Assembly: GCA_964059195.1 (NCBI GenBank)
Contig: CAXKWD010000005.1
Location: forward strand, 139,959,686-140,023,685
DNA: 64,000 nucleotides
DNA from: Ectobius pallidus
Taxonomy: Eukaryota; Arthropoda; Insecta; Blattodea; Ectobiidae
Reading direction: 5' to 3'
Below the pieces are notes generated by a model that saw only the letters and a program-made list of their open reading frames with translations, had not been told where the DNA came from and searched no databases. Below, piece by piece: positions 11,696-22,321 of this stretch; positions within the stretch are counted from its first letter, which is position 1, and each line of letters opens with the position of its first letter. The translations under genes were made by a program, and so were the position numbers.

Positions 11696-12206
11696 ATGAC
11701 TGGTATTCACTTGGTTGATGAGTTGATAATGAAGACGCGGGAGTGTACTGCATCTGTTTTGAAGGATGCGATATGCTTAGGCGCGAGCTCCAATTCATCA
11801 TAATAAATCCACAAAAATCCCGGATTCGACATTCTCTGTAGTAGTGTAGTAGTGTAGTTCAAGTCACTAATGTTTTCTTTTCATTTTAAATTTTTTAAAC
11901 ATTTACATATATATAGGGCCTACATATATTTTAGATTAAGTTATAAATAATGTAGATAACTTATGTAAGTATAAAGTAGTAAAATATAAATTGTAGGCTA
12001 CAGCATGTAGAGGCTTCTGATAAGACAAAAGCCATTAAAGTATCAAATAAAATGTTTCATCCTGTATCTTTTCGTTAAAAATTGAATTCGATATTTACCT
12101 ATCATGACTCAACGCCACAATTTCATCCTGTATCAGTTTCATTAAAAATTGAATATCAGTTGAAATTAACAGACGCCATAAACACATCTTGTACAACAGA
12201 CAGACT

Positions 12207-12868
12207 CAGGGCCGTAGCAAGGTCCTTCTGCGCCCTTGGCGAGTTTGACAAATCTGCGCCCTCCAATAGTGGGGTGGTCTGAACATTTTTTTTATTTTAT
12301 TTTCTGTAAAATTGTTTATTATTTTATTATAAATACACTGTTATTATCAAAGATACCTAAACCTCATTTTGAAAATGAACTAAGTGTTGGACTTTCAAGG
12401 TACTAAAACCTTATTTTCAGACGATTAAACTATTTAAAAAATAATTAAATCATAAAATCTAGTATCAAAAGTAAATTACATAATACGTAACATAGGTAAA
12501 GTATTTATTCGAATAGTTGAAACATTTTCATATAAATAATAACGTACTTTTTAAATTTTTATTGTCGTTATATCTTTCCATACTGTTCATGATTTATGTT
12601 ATCATACTCTGTCAATAAGAATCGTGTTAATTAAAGAACGTTGCACGACTGCTTTTTGTTTGTAGACAATCGGCATAATACTACAGATAGTTCACGTGCA
12701 GTAATTTTTAATAACCTGAAAGATTTCTTCTATTAACGTGGAATTTTTATTGCTTGATAAATTGCACCAGTCTAAAAAATGCAGGATTTTTCATGGTTAA
12801 TTTTGCGCCCTCTTTGTACCTGCGCCCTTGGCGGGGGCCCACCTCGCCACCGCCTAGCTACGGTCCTG
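12207..12868. mobile_element. hAT-type non-autonomous element, copy 2
   Basis: Ends CAGGGCCGTAGC and GCTACGGTCCTG with an 8-base duplication GACAGACT/GACAGGCT (12199-12206, 12869-12876, one mismatch). The empty site is seen in unit 1 near 3450, where the sequence runs straight through GCAGACAGGCTAAC. The insertion therefore postdates the segmental duplication. Confidence 0.9.
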
Positions 12869-13202
12869 GACAGGCTAACAATGTATTATTATAAATTAGT
12901 AGGAAAACACTAACGCTTTAGGACTAGCTCACCTATCGAGTAATTATCTGCGCAAACCCTGCGATTCGCGGGAGGCCTTTGCCAGTATGGTATTATTTAT
13001 TTATTTCTAAACGCATTAATAATAGAAAACAGTTGCACATAAATAGTTAAATGAACTATCGGTATACATTCAGAACCTGAGCTCAAGGTATCATCTCGTT
13101 GTTCAAAGGAGTATAAGTAAAACTGAATTAAAAATAAAACAACTGACCAAAATGTAACTTTGGCAGTATCATGAAAAATAAGTATTTTTTGCAAAGTATT
13201 CC

Positions 13203-13208
13203 TTTATT
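13203..13208 (-). terminator. poly(A) signal of gene B
   Basis: AATAAA on the minus strand about 45 bases beyond the gene B stop, as in gene A. Confidence 0.6.
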
Positions 13209-13252
13209 GCTTATTTATAATCTTACAATTCATTATTGTACTTTAATCAATA

Positions 13253-13716
13253 TTATGAATCGCAAGAAGCCTTCTGAATGGGCTCACAGGTAGGTGGTGG
13301 CTGAGGACAAGGAGGGGCGAAGCAGTATATTGTGTTTGTGCTACAGTAATATCCTTCATCACATGTGACGCAAGCGCAGGGATCTGTACTAGGCACACAG
13401 CGCGCATGAGAAGGAGTGTTGATACAGAAATATCCTCCTCGGCATCTGACTGTGGCACAAGGGTCTATGGGTACACATCTAGAAGATGGCACATCGCAGA
13501 GGGAACCATTGCAGTTCCTGGGACCGATCACGCAGTGGAAACCAATTCTGCAGGCTAAATTGCAAGCCTTTTCTTGCAGTGTTGTTCTTTGAGAATCTTC
13601 AGGCACTGATGCGGAAGTCAAAGGATTTCCTTGGGCTGGAAATTGAGACCATTTCAGTTGTATAATGATCATTAGCATAAGATAATTGAACGAGAACAAT
13701 GTCGTACTCGTATAAA

Positions 13717-13761
<45 letters not shown>

Positions 13762-13829
13762 GTATTATTAGTATTATTATTGTCTGTAGCTTCTCTAAAT
13801 AAATAAATGAAATGAAATGAAATTATTAA

Positions 13830-13868
<39 letters not shown>

Positions 13869-15846
13869 TGTCGTGCTTCATGTCTCAGATGCCTGCTACA
13901 GTATACTAGACCTATAAAATAGGACCATTTTGTTGAACTTACAAAGTTAAAAGTAATATGTTATTCTATTTCTTCAAGAAAAATATACTTGAATTAATAT
14001 GCTAATATAATCTGTGAGAAATTATAAACACTATATATTAAACAAATCTTTATCAATTAGATCATTTTTTCAACGTGTGACGAAAGCTCATTTAAAATAT
14101 GCACGGGATAAGCTAGTTATTGTATTTTTTAATTTCGACATTTACACGGTAGTAGTACTATATACATGGTAGTAGTACTAGTCCTACCGGGTTTACGAAC
14201 GATCCCTGGAGATCCCTTAAGGGGATATTCACAGCGGCACACTTGGGCACATCACAAACACCCAGTCCTCAACAGGGAAAGGGATTTTTCACTATTGAAA
14301 AGTCCCCAATCCGGTCGGGAACCGAACCCGGACCGCCGGAGTGGAAGGCAACCGTGCTACCGACTCACCCACGGCGGTAGACATTTACATGGTACAACAA
14401 TTTTATTTTTAATAACGTGGGAAAATATCCTCACGGTCAAAATCGTGTATTTTAATAGTGTTTGATACAGTACCGGCATATAACAATATTCACTTCAAAT
14501 AATTCTAAATAATTTATTTAGTGTTACTTTCTTTAGGTGCAGTTTAAGGGTTAAGACGTGCCAATTTAAAAATTTCAACATGCTTTCACCGTAGATTTAT
14601 CTTTGTCTTTAGATAATATAAGTTAACATAAATATAATTATTCTCAATTAATTCATGATTAAGTCTAAATTACGTTTTGCAGCTTTGACTCCAAAGTATG
14701 GATTTCTGGCAATAAAATATTGTTTGGTACAGTGTTCTATTGTATAACATTTATTACTAGTTTTATACAGTGAGTCCCACGCAAGAGTTGGCCAATGACG
14801 CGGGTTTCTGCGTCGCGGCTGGCACAGCTCCAACTCCCGAGCGATCGGGTGAAATATCTACGCAAATAATGCCGCGGTCGTTGAAATGATTCAGGTTCTC
14901 ACATTTACAGTTAAAATTACAATGAAAATAACCACGTACCTCATCACAAGAGGTGTTGGAAATGTTCTCCTCTTGCGTCCACATAATACTGGCACCTTTT
15001 TAGGAAATTTTCGTTCACGCGCATAAGTTCAGCTTCCGAGACAGAATTACTGTCTCTTGTGATAGGCTTATGTGATATTGTCTTTAAGTTCTTCTAACAG
15101 TATGTAAATATTATTTATGGGGAAACCTGAAAAATAAAGTAAATAGGTCAATTTCCCATACATAAGAAGAACTTGAAGACAATATCACAAGAGAAATTAA
15201 TCCTATCTCGGAAGCTGAACTTACGTGCATGAAAGAAAATTTCCTAAAAAGATGCAAGAGGAGAACATCTCCAACATCTCTTGTGATAAGGTACGTGGTT
15301 ATTTTCATTGTAATTTTAACTGTAAATGTGAGAACCTGAATCATTACAACGGCCGCGGCATTATTTGCGTAGATATTTCACCCGATCGCCCGGGAGTTGC
15401 AGCTGTGCCAGCCGCGACGCAGAAAGCCGCGTCATTGGCCAACTCTTGCGTGGGACTCACTGTATAAGTAGTATGAGAATACTGCATAAAAGTATCAGGG
15501 TAATATGAACATATTTTCCGTAAGATTTATTACTGCATTTCATGTTTGGTGTTTATAAAGAAAATGTCTGTATATCTACATGGAAATATATCAGTAAACT
15601 TATATATTTAGAGTAGCAAGCTATAGGGACTAAGTTTAGATTACTTTTATAGGTTTGGTAACACTTTTGTTTCTTGAATGTTTTGTCATTTGTAACAGAT
15701 TTATATTAAATTCCAAGCGAATATTACGTCGATTGGAACTAATTTACAAAGTAGTCATCAGGTCTACATAGAAAGAGTAAACACTCACCTATAAATATCC
15801 GAATTCCAAACAGGATGAAGAAAACCAACATATTCTCGCCAAACAT
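13253..15846 (-). CDS. secreted multi-cysteine protein B, two exons
   Basis: Exon 1 is 15846-15789, a signal peptide beginning MFGENMLVFFILFGIRIF with a phase 1 GTGAG donor. Exon 2 is 13635-13253 after a TTTCCAG acceptor. The precursor is 146 residues with 18 cysteines in the mature part. Order: an N-terminal segment with ACNLACRIGFHC that gene A lacks, then NCNGSLC, then a repeat starting DPCATVRCRGGYFC, then one starting DPCACVTCDEGYYC. The end is a P-C-P ... C-E-P terminus. It is the paralogue of gene A and, with more cysteines and a TATA-like string in front of exon 1, looks the more intact copy. The family is not recognised by name; the C-terminal repeat matches the single-domain peptides downstream of the lipocalin. 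Probably extracellular; function unknown. Confidence 0.78.
13718..13867. repeat. (TTA)n microsatellites
   Basis: Two TTA tracts separated by about 70 bases with an AAATGAAATG run. They sit in the gene B intron, about 80 bases before the exon 2 acceptor, at the same relative position as in gene A. Confidence 0.9.
14181..14378 (-). repeat. tRNA-derived SINE
   Basis: Minus-strand box A-like GGTGAGTCGGTAGCACGG and box B-like GGGTTCGGTTCCCG. Orthologous in position to 4735-4958 in unit 1, with a short internal deletion. Confidence 0.75.
14768..15462. mobile_element. foldback element, ~0.35 kb arms
   Basis: A near-complete inverted repeat: CAGTGAGTCCCACGCAAGAG opens it and the reverse complement closes it, with the centre near 15115. 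TATA flanks both ends (14764-14767, 15463-15466), consistent with a short duplication. It is absent from the corresponding place in unit 1 (around 5300), so it arrived after the duplication. The arms carry mirror-image open stretches, which are a by-product of the palindrome. It lies in the intron of gene B. Confidence 0.85.
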
Positions 15847-15895
15847 TTCCGACTAGTAAAGGAAATTCAAATGTTTAGCAGTGAACAGAGGGACG

Positions 15896-15905
15896 AAAAT
15901 ATATA
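15896..15905 (-). promoter_or_regulatory. TATA-like element of gene B
   Basis: TATATATTTT on the minus strand, about 50 bases upstream of the exon 1 ATG. The corresponding gene A sequence does not contain it. Confidence 0.4.
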
Positions 15906-17000
15906 GGCTGTGTGACAACGGCAGGGCATAACCGCAGAGAGATAATACGTTAAGTTGTTTTGACACTGTGATGTTTTTATGGTTATAAATTGCATAGACT
16001 ACTTCGACTACATATTCAAAGGAAAGCAGACATTTTTAACTGAGAATAATTGAGACAATATACTTAATCACCTTCTTAGTCCATTGATTTGGCTTTTTTT
16101 CAGGTCCTTCCCGAATTTTCCTGACCTAGAGAGGACTTTAGCGGTGTGCACTCGGGCTCGATAGGACAACTGAGAGAGATACTTGATAAAGATGTAGCTC
16201 CTGAGTAAAAATAACCATTGTTAATCATGAATAATGCTGACCATATGCCCCAACCCTGCCAGATACCAATTAAATTTAAAGACTGGTATAGATGGCAGCG
16301 GTCGGATGGCAAGGTTTTTTTCCTACATGGAATGTAGCGTCATGAAGATAAAGTTTTGTACGTGTATCATTTATAACAAAAATACTTTGAACAACAAGGC
16401 AATCGAGAAATCAATCGTCCCTATCGCACTAACAAACGCTATTCTATTTTATTTTTACAGTCAAATCATATTCTGAAGAATGGTAGAATTGTCATTAGGC
16501 CTATATGAAAATGAGTTCCCACATCCTTTCCCACCCTCGGTTTGTTTTTCAATAAACCACTCGGATGGTTGTCGTCCAATAGGTATTCTGGGTCTTTCTC
16601 CTGGTCAACTCCGAGTTTTACCATTAAAATCTTATAGGGCTCTAGGCTTCATGTTATATGACATGTCTATTCAAGTCTTAATATTCCACAATGAACTAAT
16701 TTCATAGCCATTATTTTTTTGTAAACGATTTTAATTTCGGTTCCTGTAGGAAATTTTCTCTGCCTCCCTTCGACAATTTCGCTTGGATCTAAGAATGATT
16801 CTCAGTAGGTTATTGTATTTAAAAATAGTATAGCTTCATTTTTTAATTAATTATTCTTCATGAAGACCCAAAGGGCATTAATGCTCATAAATAAGGGCAG
16901 TACAGTATAATACACAGAGAATAACAATATACTTACTAACAAACAGGAAAAAGAATATTTTTTTAACTAACGAAACAGTACCTCTACTATAAGATCATCA
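15906..17000. other. duplicated non-coding flank of gene B
   Basis: Aligns with the gene A upstream region and, from 16336, with 8535-9170. It contains the empty insertion site of the 2.4 kb transposon at about 16331-16341. No gene is supported. Confidence 0.5.
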
Positions 17001-17370
17001 CAGAAGTCATAGAGAAACTTAGGAATTATGAAAGTAGGCCTAGTTGTGAACAGTAATAAAATTTGACCTTTGAAGAAAACTATATTTCTAATGTCCTTGA
17101 TGTCTTGTGGTAATTTGTTATAATTCTTGCAAAGGCAATTACGAATTCCTTTATGCCATAATAGATTGAGAAATGTTGTGGCAAGTGTATAAGATTATAA
17201 ACTTTTGTCGTAATAATGAATCCATCATTAAAGGTAAAGAAATATACGTGATATATTTTATAAACTTCTGCACAACACATGACTGGGATTTGATAAGCTC
17301 TTTAATTGGAAGCATTGCTGAATACCGATAAAATTAGAATGATAGTGTTAGTGGATGAAAGTTATATTAA
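17000..17370 (-). pseudogene. LINE C-terminal fragment (unit 2 copy)
   Basis: Homologue of 9170-9580. The minus strand again encodes a broken LP-x-x-IK-type LINE tail. It marks the end of the second duplication unit. Confidence 0.5.
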
Positions 17371-18112
17371 GCTGTTATTGCTTTATTTAATTGATTAAAA
17401 GTAGTCAACACCTTAAAATCCCGTATATTTCACACAATTCTTTAACACAATGATAAAGAGGAAAAAACTGTCATTTTATCACAATCATTTGGCATATACA
17501 ATTTCAAACTACTCATCAGTCTGTGAGTTCCAGTAATGAGGTTCTTATTTTTGTGAACTCCGCCTAAAGGTCATCAATGGATATGGAATTCTGTTATATT
17601 TTTCCACCTAAACCTACTTCTAGAATATCATATTCTGGTAAAAGAGTATTAAAGTGAGGCAATAATATTTCCTGATGAAAAGAAACCGACCTTGGAAAAA
17701 CCTGTCATTAGGGTTCGTTGTATCTTGAGGTAATATTCCAGAGTTCACATCTCAGTACACTTAGAGGAGTGCCAGGATCGAAGGAAGGCATTTCTGTATG
17801 AAATAAAGGGTAAGTGATTTTCTACATTTTTGTTGTAAAATAATGGTAAAGTTGTATATTTATATAGTCACGTATTTTAAAGAGTTATTATAGCAAAAAT
17901 AAATCGGCAGCTATTTATAGAGAGTGAACACGACAGGGCCGTTTCCGTGGGTGGAGCTAGTTGGTGCGGTCGCCCCAGGTCTAGGGCTCGAGGGGCCCTA
18001 CGCCATGGAAGGAAAGAGTGTGGCCCTTCGGGAAAAGTAACAAGTAATTTATTCATTCTTGGTTTTCAAAATATTTAGAGTTGATTAACTACGATTATGT
18101 GATTATGATTAA
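17371..18112. other. intergenic, possible decayed repeat end
   Basis: No gene. A GC-richer patch at 17936-18025 starts CAGGGCCGTTTCC and resembles a hAT terminus, but I find no matching opposite end. Confidence 0.4.
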
Positions 18113-18120
18113 GTTATGAC

Positions 18121-18666
18121 CAGGGCCCGGATTCAGATGACGTAAAATTGTTTAAAAAATGACCTATAAAATGACCCTAAATTTTTAAGAAAATGACTTA
18201 ATAATTACAAAGAATTACCTAAAAACTCTTATTTTATTAATAAAAATTATTATTGTGCACACACAGGTATAGACTAATTTGTACATCATTCTAAAACAGT
18301 AAATGTAGACAGGATATCGTAAGTCTAAAAGCTTTGTTCTTGAATGGAACATTTGAAAAGAAAAATAAGAAAATTGTTTTTAAAGTAGATTCTATAACAA
18401 TGTTGCATTATAGTAACCTAGTCATATGTTTAAAGTAAATGCATAAAAATTACAAAATAAGGAAGCAAATGACATGAAAATTACAAAATAATGACCTAAA
18501 AGTGAAATAAATGCCCTAAAAATATAAAATTGCATAAAATGAGAAAAATGACCTAATAAAAATGCATTTCTATATTCTAGAGGTCATGATTAGGATTTAT
18601 CTACAAGTTGGCAATGTCTAGGCAGCATCAATAAAAAGATGACATGGCATTAGAATCCGGGCCCTG
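18121..18666. mobile_element. hAT-type non-autonomous element
   Basis: Perfect inverted ends CAGGGCCCGGATTC and GAATCCGGGCCCTG with an 8-base duplication GTTATGAC (18113-18120, 18667-18674). The interior is AT-rich with repeated AAATGACCTA-like phrases and no coding capacity. A diverged relative may be 20791-21470. Confidence 0.92.
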
Positions 18667-18674
18667 GTTATGAC

Positions 18675-19298
18675 CTTTTTGTCGCAAAGTGCACCCATGC
18701 CAATAATGAATACCGTTAATAATTGTAGAATGCAATTCGAAAGATCGAAAATAAGGCGCATGCGAAGGCCTTATATCCTTTCACAGCGTTGGCTAAAGAG
18801 TGCAAATGAGAACGCAGGGTTGTTAGAATTATATAATACAGTCTACCCGGAATATCATGCATCAAGTGAAATTATAATATAATGTAATTATTTTTATTTT
18901 CAATCCACGAAATCCTCGGTCTTTCTCCCAAACAACATGGTATTTTATTGAATGTGGTGAGGAATTTCTCTCTTTTTTTAATAATTCACAATGTTCCATA
19001 TTCTTTTTCTTATAACCAAGGTTCTTAAAAACCAAAGGTTGCTCCATTAGCCGCTTTGAGTGGCTGCGGGGTGTGACGACACGGAAATGAAAGCAAGCCC
19101 GGCTCCCATAAGGAATGAACGGAAAAGCATAATTATGGGGACTCAAACTTCAATATTTCAATCCAGGCACGAAACTATCGCATTTTCTAACATGCCTATC
19201 TAAAGAAAAACAAATATTCTACAATGCTATGTGCGAGAAATTGTAAAATTCGATGTTGTTTCACATAAAAGCACTATTTATTGAGGCTGTTTCCAACA
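18675..19298. other. intergenic, no gene supported
   Basis: Contains open stretches on both strands of 70-94 codons with no recognisable domain and no supporting splice sites or homologous copy. Treated as non-coding. Confidence 0.4.
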
Positions 19299-19306
19299 TA
19301 GGCGTA

Positions 19307-19748
19307 CCGAGGTGGGGGGTTTGGGGGTTTGAACCCCCCCCCCCCATTGATTAAAAAAAGGAAAATTGTATAATTTTTTTAAGTCTGCCCATAAATTCCT
19401 TAATACAAGTATAAAGCGTGGGAAGCTTAAAACTCGTTATTTTGAGTCTTAATTTTTAAAATTTTTCCGGGGGAGGATCCCCGGAAGCTTAAAACTCGTT
19501 ATTTTGCGTCTTTCCGGGGGGGGACCCCCGGAAAGCTTAAAATTTGTTATTTTGCGTCTTAATTTTTAAAATTTTCCGGGGGAGAACCCCGGAAGCTTAA
19601 AATTCGTTATTTTGCGTCTTAATTTTTAAAAATTTCCGGGGGACCCCGGAAGCTTAAAACTCGTTATTTTGCATTTTAATTCCATACCCCCCAGGTCCCG
19701 CGGATGTTATAACCCCCCCCCCATATGGTCGGCCTGGTTACGCCTATG
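19307..19748. mobile_element. hAT-type element with internal tandem repeats
   Basis: Ends CATAGGCGTACC and GGTTACGCCTATG, flanked by the perfect 8-base duplication GTTTCCAA (19299-19306, 19749-19756). Inside, about 19419-19680 is a tandem array of a 45-65 base unit containing CCCGGAAGCTTAAAACTCG and TTATTTTGCGTCTTAAT, with a short CCGGGGG/CCCCCGG inverted motif in each unit. Confidence 0.88.
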
Positions 19749-19756
19749 GTTTCCAA

Positions 19757-20158
19757 TAATATTACTAGAAACAGGCAGAAAATAATGTTTTATTGAAATT
19801 GTTAACATATTTTAATACTTCACTAACCACAAATATTACATTATATCCTACAGCACTTCTAGTAACTAATACCAGTCCATTATATTGTACTCAAAAACAT
19901 CCACAGCAATTAACTTTTATGCAGACCACAAACATCATTACTTGTAGGCTATTAGCCATTCGATGTAGATTTACTGCTAAATATGCGGTACACACTAACT
20001 GCAGTTTATGGCATTTAAATTAGGATATTTTGACCAGGTAGCAAACGGGGATAATTAGGGTCCTCTAGAATTCGGACATTTTAAGAGTCGAATGATTTGG
20101 GGCTCGGATATTTTGAGGCGCCACGTCTTAGATCAGGATAATACATCGTGTATTCCTC
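19757..20158. other. intergenic
   Basis: Short open stretch at 19793-20023 without recognisable features; nothing else seen. Confidence 0.4.
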
Positions 20159-20371
20159 AGGTTCGCGAGCGACCCCTGGTAATCCCGTAAGGGGATATTC
20201 TCAGCGGATTTGTTACCGGGGTGCGCCAGTCCCCTACCTACTTAAACCTAAGGACACGCACACCCAGTCCTGAACCCGGGAAAGGAATTTTTCACTACTT
20301 AAAAGTCCCCAACCCGGCCGGGAATCGAACCCGCGCCGCCGGAGTGGAAGGCAGGCGCGCTACCGACACAG
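20159..20371 (-). repeat. tRNA-derived SINE
   Basis: Third copy of the SINE family at 4735 and 14181; the minus strand has GTCGGTAGCGCGCCTGCC and a box B-like GGGTTCGATTCCCGG, the closest to a consensus tRNA box B of the three. Confidence 0.75.
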
Positions 20372-20790
20372 AGCACTAAATTATAGTATGAGTATAATCT
20401 TTATCATACATATAACAACTCTGTGAGAACGTTTCACTGGGAAGGTTTTGGTATAGGCCTATATAGAGGTACAATAACAAGAAATTAGTAGTCCTGTCAC
20501 ATGCGGCATTTGTTACAACTGATTGTTTTAATTATGTCCTTTCCTGTTTACTCTGAAGAACAAGATCAACTTTCTTAAACATTATCAGTATATATTTACT
20601 ATTAGTTATCGCCAAGGTGATTCGCTTATGTAATCCTAAAACCTGTATAGCAATAGCAGTAGGCTTTAAAATCGGGATTCCCTCATTATTGAAACAACCT
20701 TCAACTGAGAACGATTACTGGTGCTGAAGAAGTAAGTATTTAAAGTTATATTTTAACAGTTTTCAAAATCCATTTGGAGGAAATCACTGT

Positions 20791-21470
20791 AGGTTTCGGA
20801 TGTTTATAACCTAAAGAAGTGGAAAATATGTCTGCAAATATGACCTTAAAAATTACTAAATATGACCCAAGAATCCTAAATATGACCCCATAAAAGAACA
20901 TATTTTCTAAAAATAAATGTTCCAATTTAAAACGTTTAATGACTCTAAATGATTAAATCACATTAATTCAATCAGATAATTACTTTTTAATAATTTTGCA
21001 GGTGATTTACAGTTTTACTTGTAAAGAACTTCTATTCTGTTAATATTTCCAGATAGTAACTGCAAATGTGATCTGAAAGTATTTTCAAAACTTGTCTATT
21101 GGAAGTTGTTACGAACAAGGTGGAAGAGGTAATTGTGCTTTTACTTGTTATTGTCCTTTCACATTTCAGTAACATTGAACAAAAATATTCGTGATTTTTT
21201 CGAGAAAAAAAATGTAAATCGATAATTCAATGCACACACTGCATAATTATGTTCTTTTGCGGAATTTATAACTGAAATATTACGTTAAATTACAAATATG
21301 ACCAAAATATGACCAATACCATGAAAAATTACCAAAATATGACTTTATATGCAAAATAAAAACGGTCCTATTAGGATAACAAAATAATGTGCAATTCATG
21401 TTTAATTTTTCTTTGCTGCGAAAATGGGGGCCAGGATAAAAATATGACACGCCATAATCATCCGAACCCT
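20791..21470. mobile_element. degenerate DNA element, hAT-like
   Basis: Imperfect inverted ends AGGTTTCGGATG and CATCCGAACCCT. The interior is dominated by repeated AAATATGACC phrases, similar in style to the 18121 element. No clean target duplication remains, so the class is tentative. Confidence 0.5.
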
Positions 21471-22306
21471 AATTATAAGGTTTCAGGGTACAGACTCTAT
21501 ACTGGAATTGTATTACCATTTTTCCAGGATTAATGAGAGGAAATTTACACTACATATTGTTACCCGTATTCTGCTGAAATAAAACTTAGAAGTTTAAATA
21601 TAAATTTTCTATTCTATGGTTGAGAGACTGTCAATTTCAAAACACAGATGCAGATATCAATTCTAAAGGAATTACTGCAATGTTTAAAACTATATTGTTC
21701 CAGATATATTTTTATTCAATAGAATTTCATAATGTTTTACCTCATTAGCCTCAATATGGAGTCTGTTTGTTCAATTTAGCGTTTTCAATATGGAAAATAA
21801 TATAGAAAATTATCAAAATACGAACGAAACTATAAAATATGAAAAAGTGTGGACAGTTAAAATAGCTTTTTTTCAGCTCTACACATCTTGAAGTACCAAG
21901 AAAACAAGCAATTGATATCAGCTTAAATAGAGATTATGTATTTACATAGAAATCCTTGCTCTGCTTATCACATTTAGGACTATTGTAAGAGTCGTTAGCT
22001 GTAAAATGGCTTTATAATCAATTTTATTTATTTTAAAAACCATTTGATGTTAACACGTGATAGGTAAAATATGAGGCATAGAGTTCAAGAACTGTAATTT
22101 TAAAAAAATTTCGTAAAGTAGCGTGAAATGATAAAAGAGTTTTAGGAAATTTTTATAGGGCTATTTCAAGTTTTGTAGATTATCATTAAGAAATTGCAAC
22201 TTTCTACTGCATAAACTTTCATTTCGATTAAACCCATTTTATATTCCCTTGTAAGGGACCATTGTATCTAAAATAGAAGATTTTGTAACTTTTTCTGTTT
22301 GTGCAG
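21471..22306. other. upstream region of the lipocalin gene
   Basis: No protein-like frame. A good acceptor (TTTTTCTGTTTGTGCAG) ends at 22306, just ahead of the lipocalin ATG. An untranslated first exon and the promoter therefore lie somewhere upstream; I cannot place them. Confidence 0.45.
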
Positions 22307-22321
22307 GTTCAGATATAAGCA

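Larger units (their letters stand above)
9925..11802 (+). pseudogene. R1/I-like LINE 3' portion, interrupted by two elements
   Basis: The reverse-transcriptase tail (LLRQTGAYRT ... VIPLDLFI) at 9989-10231 is followed by a segment reading LTGHGPCKVY just before 10408. Beyond a small hAT insertion comes REKDIANSNACTCGGIGTPE, then HVVWECP. That is the C-x-C-G ... H ... C zinc-knuckle region typical of R1/I-type LINEs. The 3' part continues to 11046 and again from 11704 after a second hAT-type insertion. Frameshifts and stops make it dead. Unit 1 has lost the part after about 10335. Confidence 0.75.
9581..17370. repeat. tandem segmental duplication, unit 2
   Basis: This is the second, head-to-tail copy of the block at 2415-9580. 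It keeps the empty target site (around 16330) for the transposon found only in unit 1. Relative to unit 1 it carries a hAT-type insertion at 12207-12868 and a foldback element at 14768-15462. It also keeps a long LINE stretch that unit 1 has lost. Its gene B is the paralogue of gene A. Confidence 0.85.

Noticed and set aside
14763..15467. Two cysteine-containing open frames (61-80 codons) on opposite strands
   Set aside because: They are mirror images produced by the foldback element. They have no signal exon and do not match the family cysteine pattern.
17936..18025. CAGGGCCGTTTCC patch as a hAT element
   Set aside because: No matching opposite terminus or target duplication could be found.
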